Below, piece after piece: positions 8,018 through 14,158 of a stretch of DNA of 28,105 nt. Source of the DNA: an uncultured Prevotellaceae bacterium (GTDB lineage: Bacteria; Bacteroidota; Bacteroidia; Bacteroidales; Muribaculaceae); NCBI GenBank assembly GCA_947254205.1, contig CAMYCE010000018.1, positions 1 through 28,105 of the forward strand. The letters are read 5' to 3'. Numbering within the stretch: position 1 is the stretch's first letter; each line of letters opens with the position of its first letter. Both the position numbers and the translations under genes were made by a program. The notes under the pieces were generated by a model. That model saw only the letters and a program-made list of their open reading frames with translations, did not search any database and was not told the origin of the DNA.

Positions 8018-8143
8018 ATGGAACTTTCATTTGGTTTTTTGGATTTAATTTTATTAATGATGTCTCTTCCTGTTATAGCTTTCTTTGTTATAGTTGGCTA
8101 TTACATTATTAAGATTTTAAAAAAGTTTTCTGATAAGTTATGA
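8018..8143 (+). CDS. Candidate single-span membrane peptide (41 aa), possible lysis factor
   Basis: The ORF begins 11 nt after VP1 and ends by overlapping the VP3-like start (ATGA, 8140-8143). It encodes MELSFGFLDLILLMMSLPVI, then AFFVIVGYYI, then a basic tail IKILKKFSDKL. One long hydrophobic segment (about residues 6-32) with a central proline, followed by a positive tail, predicts a single inner-membrane span with the C-terminus in the cytoplasm. Single-gene lysis proteins of small phages, such as phiX174 E, have this general look, and no other lysis gene is recognisable here. Sequence alone cannot distinguish a lysis protein from another membrane accessory. Confidence 0.55.
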   Translation: MELSFGFLDLILLMMSLPVIAFFVIVGYYIIKILKKFSDKL

Positions 8144-8487
8144 GATTTATTCGACTTCATACAGATTTTGAGCCTACATTGTCGGTTCAATCGTCGATTC
8201 CTTGTTCTTCGTTCAATCCTGATGAGCAAGTAAGCGTGAGTGAATTTTTGGAGCAATATGCTCGCACAGGTCTTTTGCCCTCTCGTAGAGTTCAAGACGG
8301 TTACGGAGATAGTCGTCTAGATAATGATATTTTGGACGCTGGCAACGATATAGCTAATCGTAATTTTTTGGACCCTCTTGAGGTTTTTGACGATAACGAA
8401 CGCAGGGCGTTAGCCCCTAAAAGTGTTCCCCCAACTTCGTCAGAAGTTGGGCCAACCGTAACGAAAAACACGGAGGTCACAGAGTGA
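8140..8487 (+). CDS. Probable internal scaffolding protein (VP3-like)
   Basis: The 115-aa product is acidic and predicted largely helical or disordered. The segment VSVSEFLEQYARTGLLPSRR (about residues 30-49) resembles the gokushovirus VP3 pattern of a helix ending in a TG-L-P turn, and NRNFLDPLEVFDDNERRAL resembles the later segment with an aromatic residue before a DP turn. The length is also close to VP3. Scaffold proteins guide procapsid assembly and are then lost. Its start overlaps the membrane-peptide stop by 4 nt. Near the 3' end the coding sequence contains a perfect 9-bp hairpin (8430-8451). The assignment rests on weak similarity, size and the otherwise missing VP3 function. Confidence 0.58.
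   Translation: MRFIRLHTDFEPTLSVQSSIPCSSFNPDEQVSVSEFLEQYARTGLLPSRRVQDGYGDSRLDNDILDAGNDIANRNFLDPLEVFDDNERRALAPKSVPPTSSEVGPTVTKNTEVTE
8430..8451. repeat. Perfect 9-bp hairpin inside the VP3-like coding end
   Basis: CCCAACTTC (8430-8438), loop GTCA (8439-8442), GAAGTTGGG (8443-8451). It begins about 58 nt before the VP3-like stop. In an ssDNA virion or mRNA it would be stable. It is not followed by a T-run, so it is not a typical terminator. Confidence 0.75.
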
Positions 8488-8581
8488 CCGACTACTTATT
8501 AAATTAGTGTAGGTTAAGACAAGTGTGAGCGCGCTATGTGCGCTTGCCTTGGCTGTAACATCGGACACTCTGTAATTACTA

Positions 8582-8627
8582 AGCATGTGGATTGTAAGCT
8601 TGTCATATAGCTTACAATCACCATGCT
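8582..8627. repeat. Large stem-loop, 19-bp arms
   Basis: Arms 8582-8600 and 8609-8627 pair over 19 positions with only two adjacent mismatches (arm cores GATTGTAAGCT and AGCTTACAATC are perfect) around an 8-nt loop TGTCATAT. It is the strongest inverted repeat in the provirus and a candidate complementary-strand origin, packaging signal or terminator. Confidence 0.85.
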
Positions 8628-8638
8628 ATTTTGCTATG

Positions 8639-8658
8639 TATATATAAGTTTATATATA
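8639..8658. repeat. AT-only near-palindrome
   Basis: TATATATAA (8639-8647) and TTATATATA (8650-8658) are exact reverse complements separated by GT. It lies 11 bp after the large stem. It could be an easily melted region during replication. Confidence 0.7.
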
Positions 8659-8764
8659 TTAACTCTCTTTGTATTCTGATGTCATTAATATTTTATTCTT
8701 GTTCTGTTGTAAATGGTTCTCCTCTGTCCTGCGGAAGTGGAAATGAGGAGTAAGTGGGGAAAGG

Positions 8765-8796
8765 TATCACCATATCATCTTGCCTTTATGGTGATA
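8765..8796. repeat. Perfect 10-bp stem with 12-nt loop
   Basis: TATCACCATA (8765-8774) pairs with TATGGTGATA (8787-8796) around loop TCATCTTGCCTT. Flanking AAGGT (8761-8765) and ACCTT (8803-8807) could extend the structure with a bulge. No U-run follows directly. Confidence 0.8.
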
Positions 8797-8869
8797 AATG
8801 ACACCTTATTGTAAATGAGCTATTTATAATGCACCTTTTTCGGTGGTGTCATGAAATTTTGTTAAATCG

Positions 8870-8901
8870 CTTGGATTTAATCAAACTATTCTTTACTTTT
8901 G
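8870..8901 (+). promoter_or_regulatory. Candidate phage promoter, reading out of the provirus across attR
   Basis: A perfect Bacteroidetes -7 box TACTTTTG (8894-8901) follows CTTG (8870-8873, one mismatch to TTTG) by 20 bp. The expected start is near 8908. An inverted repeat TTTACTTT/AAAGTAAA (8892-8899 with 8910-8917) straddles the -7 box and start and could be an operator. In the circular phage, attP and then the 80-aa gene follow directly. In the provirus the next gene is the host PAP2 phosphatase. The motif is short and chance matches occur in AT-rich DNA. Confidence 0.42.
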
Positions 8902-8921
8902 CCTTGTCTAAAGTAAAATGG

Positions 8922-8949
8922 ATTTAATATAATACCAATTATGGCGCAA
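8922..8949. other. attR, dif-like Xer recombination site
   Basis: The arms are ATTTAATATAA (8922-8932, phage side), spacer TACCAA (8933-8938) and TTATGGCGCAA (8939-8949, host side). The spacer is identical to attL. Joining the two host arms (left arm of attL, right arm of attR) rebuilds an attB whose reverse complement reads TTGCGCCATAA-TTGGTA-TTATGTTAAAT, resembling E. coli dif (GGTGCGCATAA-TGTATA-TTATGTTAAAT). Confidence 0.85.
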
Positions 8950-8969
8950 AACATAGAAAGTTTATATGT

Positions 8970-8999
8970 ATTGTAATTGAAGAAATATAGCTACATTTG
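8970..8999 (+). promoter_or_regulatory. Candidate host promoter for the PAP2 phosphatase
   Basis: TACATTTG (8992-8999) is a perfect TAnnTTTG -7 box; ATTG (8970-8973) lies 18 bp upstream as a weaker -33. The start would be near 9006, giving a leader of about 20 nt. It lies just outside attR, so the host gene keeps its own promoter after integration. Confidence 0.42.
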
Positions 9000-9027
9000 T
9001 TGCTTCAATTTTTAATCTGCTTGCAAC

Positions 9028-9795
9028 ATGCTACGAAATTTCGCATTGCTTCTTTCTTTCCTTCTCATTTTCAACACTTCGTTGAACAGCAGTGCATCAT
9101 CACATTTTCAAAACTCTACGAGTCAAGTTGATTCTACTCAAACAAAAAGTCTCACAATTAAGCAACTCATTGTTCCTGCAACGCTTATCTCTTTGGGCAG
9201 CTTGGGGGCTATTTTCAATGATAACGTTTTGAATCGTGAGATAAACAAAATTTTTAGAGGCAATCATCACTGCAATATTGATTGTTGCCTGCGCTTTGCC
9301 CCTTCGATTGGCTACATAGCATTGGGCGAAGTGGGCCTAACATCTAAACATAGCCTGAAAGAACGTGTTGCTGTTGCAGCTACTTCTCACGCCATTATGG
9401 TGGCGCTGGGAAGCGGGCTCAAAAATATTGTTCATGAGCAACGCCCCAATCTATCCAACAACCATTCATTTCCATCGGGGCACACGACAATGGCCTTCAC
9501 CGGAGCTGAACTTATGCGCATCGAATATGGAGCCAACACGGGATTGGCAGGCTATGCCGTAGCCACCTCGGTCGCCCTCATGCGCCTCTACAACAACAAG
9601 CACTGGCTCAATGATGTGGTCATGGGAGCAGGAATTGGAATTTTGAGTGCACGCTTAGGGTATGCTCTACTGCCGTGGGAACGCAAGTTATTGGGCTGGA
9701 ACAAGAAGAAAGCATCTTCGACTATTATAGCCATGATGCCCACCTATGACTTTCATGCTCAAACTGTGGCCCTGTCGCTTGTGGCACACTTTTAG
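9028..9795 (+). CDS. PAP2-family membrane phosphatase
   Basis: The 255-aa protein has an N-terminal signal peptide or first membrane segment (residues 3-20) and the three PAP2 motifs: K132-NIVHEQ-RP140, PSGH (149-152) and R186-LYNNKHWLND with H192 and D196. The usual Ser before the Arg in the third motif is Met here. PAP2 enzymes dephosphorylate lipid phosphates at the outer face of the inner membrane; candidates are undecaprenyl pyrophosphate recycling or lipid A dephosphorylation (LpxE/LpxF-like), and the sequence does not decide between them. Nearby lpx and polysaccharide genes make either plausible. It is the first host gene right of the provirus and converges on smpB, their stop codons overlapping (9792-9795). 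Confidence 0.88.
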   Translation: MLRNFALLLSFLLIFNTSLNSSASSHFQNSTSQVDSTQTKSLTIKQLIVPATLISLGSLGAIFNDNVLNREINKIFRGNHHCNIDCCLRFAPSIGYIALGEVGLTSKHSLKERVAVAATSHAIMVALGSGLKNIVHEQRPNLSNNHSFPSGHTTMAFTGAELMRIEYGANTGLAGYAVATSVALMRLYNNKHWLNDVVMGAGIGILSARLGYALLPWERKLLGWNKKKASSTIIAMMPTYDFHAQTVALSLVAHF

Positions 9796-10241
9796 CGTTT
9801 CATCATGCGGTCAATGGCCAGTTTATCTTCACGCTCTTTGATGGATTGACGCTTGTCATATTGCTTTTTGCCTCGTGCTATGGCTATCACCATCTTGGCC
9901 AATCCCCTATCGCTAATAAAGATTTTGAGCGGAATGATTGAAAATCCCGGTTGCTCGGCAGCTTTTGCTATTTTATTGATTTCCTTGCGATTGAGCAACA
10001 GCTTGCGGTCTCGATGAGTGGCATGATTATTATATGAACCCATGGCATACTCGGCAATATACATGTTTTTCACCCACAATTCCTTGTTTTCCATCATGCA
10101 ATAGGTGTCGGTGAGTCCAGCCTTACCCTGCCTGATCGACTTGATTTCGGTTCCGGTCAAAACAAGCCCTGCTGTGAAACTCTCCAGAATTTCATAGTCA
10201 AACGATGCTCTTCTATTTTTTATATTAATGCGTTCTGCCAT
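9792..10241 (-). CDS. smpB: SsrA-binding protein SmpB
   Basis: SmpB binds tmRNA and brings it to stalled ribosomes for trans-translation. The 149-aa sequence shows the family blocks IKNRRASFDYEILESFTAGL, LTGTEIKSIRQGKAGLTDTY (about 29-48), RDRKLLLNR, and GLAKMVIAIARGKKQYDKR with the basic C-terminal tail needed on the ribosome. The length is typical. It follows the membrane-protein gene by 23 bp on the same strand, suggesting one transcript. Its stop overlaps the convergent PAP2 gene by a few bases. Confidence 0.96.
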   Translation of the reverse strand: MAERINIKNRRASFDYEILESFTAGLVLTGTEIKSIRQGKAGLTDTYCMMENKELWVKNMYIAEYAMGSYNNHATHRDRKLLLNRKEINKIAKAAEQPGFSIIPLKIFISDRGLAKMVIAIARGKKQYDKRQSIKEREDKLAIDRMMKR

Positions 10242-10264
10242 GTTGATATTGCTCTATTTATTTT

Positions 10265-10816
10265 TTAAATAATCATTATCTCAAGCAACCACTTGAATAT
10301 AATGGGTAGCCCTATGAGTATGGCAGAAGTCACAACCACAAACTTAGGTATTTTCTTTTCGTCTTTTAAACCCAAATAATCAACACCTTTATACACAATC
10401 ACAGTAGTATAAAGCAACATAAAATAGATGGGTGAGAAATCGTTGTCGAGTATATTATTGAAAATTTCAAGTATAACCAAATAGATGAGCGTGTAGATAA
10501 TAAAATTATTTAACCTCACATTGGCAGAGTGTGTCTTCACTATTTCGGGATAAAAACCTCCAATAAAATAGCTGGCTAAAAAATAGGTGGCAAAAAAACT
10601 CGAAAACTCAATAATCGAGTGCATGAGCGTCTTGGCAAGTGTCCACGAGGTGCTGTCATAGAGCATGGGAATAAACGATACCACCGCAAGCAACGCCAAC
10701 ATTGGGTAGAATGCACTTTGCAACACCTTGCTCGTTGAGTAGCCCGACAGGTTGACCTCTTCCCACCCCATTTTGGGTGAAACAATAACTAATGCTATAT
10801 TCTTTGCTATGTTCAT
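10265..10816 (-). CDS. Multi-pass inner-membrane protein, YIP1-like
   Basis: The 183-aa protein has about five hydrophobic segments (roughly residues 36-50, 62-88, 100-120, 128-145 and 158-182). The N-terminal stretch ALVIVSPKMGWEEVNLSGYS, a short soluble region with a K-x-GWEE motif before the first span, resembles the YIP1/DUF1282-type proteins found in Bacteroidales. The function is unknown. It probably forms an operon with smpB and faces the divergent permease gene across 91 bp. Confidence 0.7.
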   Translation of the reverse strand: MNIAKNIALVIVSPKMGWEEVNLSGYSTSKVLQSAFYPMLALLAVVSFIPMLYDSTSWTLAKTLMHSIIEFSSFFATYFLASYFIGGFYPEIVKTHSANVRLNNFIIYTLIYLVILEIFNNILDNDFSPIYFMLLYTTVIVYKGVDYLGLKDEKKIPKFVVVTSAILIGLPIIFKWLLEIMII

Positions 10817-10840
10817 TTTTCCTTTTACTCAAATGCAGTG

Positions 10841-10872
10841 CAAAATTAATATTAATGCCTCAATTAATGAAA
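10841..10872 (-). promoter_or_regulatory. Candidate promoter of the YIP1-like/smpB operon, in a symmetrical divergent region
   Basis: On the minus strand the -7 box TAATTTTG (10848-10841) matches the consensus exactly and a TTTC (10872-10869) lies 20 bp upstream. The same box occurs on the + strand at 10891-10898 before the permease gene, so TGCAAAATTA (10839-10848) and TAATTTTGCA (10891-10900) form a 10-bp inverted repeat. The rightward box lacks a good -33 and would give an almost leaderless transcript. Confidence 0.4.
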
Positions 10873-10907
10873 TCCTTGTGCAAAAATCACTAATTTTGCA
10901 GTTGATA

Positions 10908-12161
10908 ATGAAAACAGAACTGTTTATTGCTCGACGCTTGAAACTGGGAAATAACGAGAAAAATGCGTCGCCCAGTCTCAATGTTGCAATGGTGGGCATT
11001 GTGCTTGCTATTGTCATCATGATATTGTCGGTGGTTATCGTCATGGGATTCAAGAAAGAGATTACGAGCAAAATCTATTCGCTCAATTCCCACATCAAGG
11101 TCACCAATGCCGCTTTAGGGCTTAACGATAATTTTTCGACAGTCGATGCCCATGAAGTTTTTAATGGCATTTTAAGCGACACAACCTTTGCACAACAAAT
11201 TCAAAGCATGGGGCTCATTGCCGAAAAATCGGCAATTTTAAAAACCGACCAAGATTTTCAAGGCATTATATACAAAGGTGTTGATGCAGGATTTGACTGG
11301 ACCTATTTGAAAAGCAAATTGGTGGCAGGCAGAGTGCCCAACATGGCCGACACTGCCGACAACCGTGAAATTGTGGTTTCGCAATACATGGCCAATCGCC
11401 TGCAGTTGCAAGTAAACGACCGCATCTTTACCTATTTTTTTGACAACACAGTGAAAATGCGTCGTTCGATTGTAGTGGGCATTTTTTCTACCGATTTTGA
11501 CACCTTTGACAAAAGCTACATTTTAGGAAACATCTCCCTCTTGCAAAGTGTAAACAATTGGAGCCCTACCACCGGAAACTATGTGGGCATCAACATGAAT
11601 CATGTTGATGCACTCAACGACCATGCCTATAAAGCCTATTGCGACCTTGCACTATCAAGCTACAATCACCACTACCCCACTCTATATCGAGTCTCGCAAA
11701 CTCAGCAAAGCAACGCGGCCTATTTCACTTGGCTCAAAATGCTCGACATGAATGTAGTCATCATTTTGGTGCTCATGATGATAGTTTCATCATTCACTCT
11801 CATCTCGGCCTTGCTCATGGTTGTGCTCGAACGCATTAAAATGGTGGGCTTGCTCAAATCGCTTGGAGCAACCAATCGAGCCATACGGCGCATTTTCATT
11901 TATCTCACAGCCAAGCTCATTGTGAAGTCGATTGTTGTGGGCAACATAGTGGGCATTGGTCTTGCAATAATGCAAAATCAATTTCACATCATCAAACTCA
12001 ATGCCGAGGCCTATTATATGTCCTATGTGCCCATCGAAATCAACATTCCCACCCTACTACTTTTGAATGTGGGCATTTTGTTAATTTCCTATCTCACATT
12101 GATAGCCCCCAGCCACATCATTTCAACCATCAAGCCATCGGCAACAATGAAGTTTGACTAA
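10908..12161 (+). CDS. ABC transporter permease, LolC/LolE family
   Basis: LolC/LolE permeases release lipoproteins from the inner membrane for delivery to the outer membrane. The 417-aa protein has the FtsX/MacB layout: TM1 (about residues 24-46, after FIARRLKLG), a periplasmic domain of roughly 220 residues, then three spans near the C-terminus with VLERIKMVGLLKSLGATNRA and IRRIFIYL, the coupling-helix signature, and a final KPSATMKFD. The frame is open from 10752, but that start lies inside the divergent gene; ATG 10908 gives the correct N-terminus MKTELFIARR. The ATPase (LolD) and periplasmic LolA are not in this window. Confidence 0.85.
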   Translation: MKTELFIARRLKLGNNEKNASPSLNVAMVGIVLAIVIMILSVVIVMGFKKEITSKIYSLNSHIKVTNAALGLNDNFSTVDAHEVFNGILSDTTFAQQIQSMGLIAEKSAILKTDQDFQGIIYKGVDAGFDWTYLKSKLVAGRVPNMADTADNREIVVSQYMANRLQLQVNDRIFTYFFDNTVKMRRSIVVGIFSTDFDTFDKSYILGNISLLQSVNNWSPTTGNYVGINMNHVDALNDHAYKAYCDLALSSYNHHYPTLYRVSQTQQSNAAYFTWLKMLDMNVVIILVLMMIVSSFTLISALLMVVLERIKMVGLLKSLGATNRAIRRIFIYLTAKLIVKSIVVGNIVGIGLAIMQNQFHIIKLNAEAYYMSYVPIEINIPTLLLLNVGILLISYLTLIAPSHIISTIKPSATMKFD

Positions 12162-12183
12162 AACAACCAATCTATTTTATGGA

Positions 12184-12224
12184 AATAGCGATGCCGTTGT
12201 TTTTGTGGCAACAGCATCGCTATT
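12184..12224. terminator. Bidirectional terminator between the permease and lepA
   Basis: AATAGCGATGC (12184-12194) pairs perfectly with GCATCGCTATT (12214-12224); inside, GTTG (12196-12199) pairs with CAAC (12209-12212) around loop TTTTTGTGG. It lies 22 bp after the permease stop and 20 bp beyond the lepA stop. U-runs are weak on both sides, so efficiency is uncertain. Confidence 0.75.
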
Positions 12225-12244
12225 ATCATAAAGTTCGATTTGTT

Positions 12245-14032
12245 TTAGTCGAGTTTCAAGACGGCCAAAAATGCCTTTTGTGGCACTGTCACCGACCCAA
12301 TTTGCTTCATGCGCTTTTTACCAGCCTTTTGTTTTTCAAGCAGTTTGCGCTTGCGACTCACGTCACCACCATAACACTTGGCTGTCACGTCTTTGCGCAC
12401 CTGCTTAATGGTTTCGCGAGCCACAATTTTGGCTCCAATAGCAGCCTGAATGGCAATATCATATTGCTGGCGAGGAATGAGTTCTTTTAACTTTTCACAC
12501 ATGCGCCGCCCAAGATTCACGGCATTTTCTGAGTGGGTCAATGAACTTAGGGCATCGACAGGCTGACCATTGAGCAAAATATCAAGTTTAATGAGATTGG
12601 ATTGTTTATAAGAGCTTATGTAATAGTCAAATGAGGCATACCCCTTTGAAATACTCTTTAACTTGTCGTAGAAGTCGATAACAATCTCTCCCAATGGAAT
12701 ATCAAACGACAGTTCAAGGCGATTGCCCGAAATATACTCTTGATTGGTGAGTGTGCCACGCTTTGAAAGGCACAGGGTGATGATGGGCCCCATGAAATCG
12801 GAAAGCGTGATGATTGAGGCATGAATATAGGGCTCCTCGATATATTCAATCATGGTTTGATCGGGCAATCCGGCAGGGTTGTGCACTTCGGCCATATTGC
12901 CTTTTTTGTCATATACCTTATAGGACACGTTGGGCACGGTGGTGATGACCTCCATGTTGAATTCACGGCTCAACCGCTCCTGCACAATTTCCATATGCAA
13001 CAGTCCCAAGAAGCCGCAACGAAAGCCAAAGCCTAAGGCTACCGACGACTCTGGGCTAAAGGTGAGAGCGGCATCGTTGAGCTGCAACTTTTCGAGCGAA
13101 GTTCTTAGATTTTCAAAATCTTCGGGATCAATAGGATAAACTCCGGCAAACACCATGGGTTTCACCTCCTGAAATCCCGAAATAGCCTTATCGCAAGCGC
13201 GCGACACATGAGTGATTGTGTCGCCCACACGCACTTCGGTTGAATTCTTGATTCCGCTTATGATGTAGCCCACATTACCTGCTCCAATCTTGTCTTTGGG
13301 CGACAAACTCAACTTGAGCACACCAAGTTCATCGACATCATACTCCATGCCCGTATTCACAAATTTAACCAAATCGCCCTTGTGAATAGTGCCATTCATC
13401 ACCTTAAAGTAAACAATGATGCCTCTAAACGGATTATAAACCGAGTCAAAAATCAACGCTTGCAAAGGAGCCTCGGGGTCGCCTTGTGGAGCTGGAATTT
13501 TATCGACAATTGCTTGGAGTATGGCTTCGATGCCTTCGCCTGTTTTGGCACTTGTGCGTATAATATCTTCAGAATCACACCCTATCAGTTCAATGATTTC
13601 GTCTTCAACCTCATCGGGGTGAGCACTATCCATGTCAATCTTATTGATGACCGGTATTATCACCAAGTCATGCTCCATGGCAAGATAGAGGTTGGAAATC
13701 GTTTGAGCCTGCACCCCTTGGGTGGCATCAACAACAAGCAAGCACCCCTCGCAGGCAGCAATCGAGCGCGACACCTCATAGGAAAAGTCAACGTGCCCCG
13801 GAGTGTCGATAAGATTGAGAGTATATGCCTCTCCATCTTGCATATAGTCCATTTGAATGGCATGACTCTTAATAGTAATGCCACGTTCACGCTCCAAGTC
13901 CATATTGTCGAGCACCTGATTTTGCATTTGCTTGCCGGCAACAGTCTTGGTGTGCTCGAGCAAGCGATCGGCAAGAGTGCTTTTGCCATGATCGATATGG
14001 GCAATAATGCTAAAATTCCTTATATTCTTCAT
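12245..14032 (-). CDS. lepA: Elongation factor 4 (LepA)
   Basis: LepA is a ribosome-dependent GTPase acting on translocation and 30S biogenesis. The 595-aa sequence has G1 (AHIDHGKST, residues 11-19), the switch segment RERGITIKSHAIQ, G3 (DTPGH) and G4 (NKID), then EF-G-like domains. The C-terminal LepA-specific domain includes YDIAIQAAIGAKIVARETIK and AKCYGGDVSRKRKLLEKQKA. Length and ends are normal. It is transcribed from a near-perfect candidate promoter at 14062-14093, divergent from the polysaccharide-related genes. Confidence 0.97.
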   Translation of the reverse strand: MKNIRNFSIIAHIDHGKSTLADRLLEHTKTVAGKQMQNQVLDNMDLERERGITIKSHAIQMDYMQDGEAYTLNLIDTPGHVDFSYEVSRSIAACEGCLLVVDATQGVQAQTISNLYLAMEHDLVIIPVINKIDMDSAHPDEVEDEIIELIGCDSEDIIRTSAKTGEGIEAILQAIVDKIPAPQGDPEAPLQALIFDSVYNPFRGIIVYFKVMNGTIHKGDLVKFVNTGMEYDVDELGVLKLSLSPKDKIGAGNVGYIISGIKNSTEVRVGDTITHVSRACDKAISGFQEVKPMVFAGVYPIDPEDFENLRTSLEKLQLNDAALTFSPESSVALGFGFRCGFLGLLHMEIVQERLSREFNMEVITTVPNVSYKVYDKKGNMAEVHNPAGLPDQTMIEYIEEPYIHASIITLSDFMGPIITLCLSKRGTLTNQEYISGNRLELSFDIPLGEIVIDFYDKLKSISKGYASFDYYISSYKQSNLIKLDILLNGQPVDALSSLTHSENAVNLGRRMCEKLKELIPRQQYDIAIQAAIGAKIVARETIKQVRKDVTAKCYGGDVSRKRKLLEKQKAGKKRMKQIGSVTVPQKAFLAVLKLD

Positions 14033-14061
14033 TCGATTTGCTTTTCCTATAAATTAAGTTG

Positions 14062-14093
14062 CAAATTTACAAAAAAAACACCCCGCCCCCAAA
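14062..14093 (-). promoter_or_regulatory. Strong candidate promoter of lepA
   Basis: On the minus strand TTTG (14093-14090), a 20-bp spacer, then TAAATTTG (14069-14062) match the Bacteroidetes consensus at every defined position. The start would be near 14055, giving a leader of about 23 nt. Confidence 0.65.
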
Positions 14094-14116
14094 TTTCTAA
14101 AAATGAAAAAATTTTA

Positions 14117-14148
14117 ATTGCATAAACTCCTTTTTATAGCTATCTTTG
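14117..14148 (+). promoter_or_regulatory. Candidate promoter of the 401-aa/WecG-type gene pair
   Basis: ATTG (14117-14120), a 20-bp spacer and a perfect -7 box TATCTTTG (14141-14148). The start would be near 14151-14155, leaving a leader of only 4-8 nt before ATG 14159, so translation may be nearly leaderless. Confidence 0.45.
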
Positions 14149-14158
14149 ACACTTTATT

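Larger units (their letters stand above)
8488..8921. other. Provirus non-coding region rich in consecutive hairpins
   Basis: These 434 bp contain no credible ORF. In order they hold AGCGC/GCGCT (8528-8532 with 8540-8544), the large stem 8582-8627, an AT palindrome (8639-8658), CTCCTC/GAGGAG (8719-8724 with 8745-8750), the perfect stem 8765-8796, CACC/GGTG just after 8830, and TTTACTTT/AAAGTAAA (8892-8899 with 8910-8917). In microviruses the main intergenic region carries replication and packaging signals, which fits the density of secondary structure. A candidate promoter lies at its right end. Which hairpin does what cannot be said from sequence alone. Confidence 0.75.
3617..8949 (+). mobile_element. 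Integrated microvirus (Alpavirinae-like provirus), apparently intact
   Basis: The element runs between two dif-like sites and would excise as a circle of about 5305 bp, a normal Microviridae size. All genes are on the + strand. VP2, VP4 and VP1 are recognisable and uninterrupted, with probable VP3 and J-like genes and several start/stop overlaps. No integrase, repressor or transposase is present, so integration probably uses host XerC/XerD, as known for other microvirus proviruses. The sense strand is T-rich: in two hand-counted 60-base blocks T/A is 25/16 (4861-4920) and 25/15 (7141-7200), versus 17/24 in a host coding block (14461-14520). That is common for packaged ssDNA strands. Placement in the Alpavirinae group is from gene content and host, not from a tree. 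Confidence 0.93.

Noticed and set aside
3617..8949. Search for a phage integrase, repressor or toxin-antitoxin pair
   Set aside because: No such domain is visible; the small genes resemble none of these families, and dif-like ends make an integrase unnecessary.
10752..10907. Upstream start extending the LolC/LolE-type permease by 52 residues
   Set aside because: The extension overlaps the divergent gene's start and the promoter region. ATG 10908 gives the family N-terminus.
13382..14125. Long + strand ORF (247 aa) opposite the 5' part of lepA
   Set aside because: The lepA frame has all GTPase motifs; the opposite frame has none.
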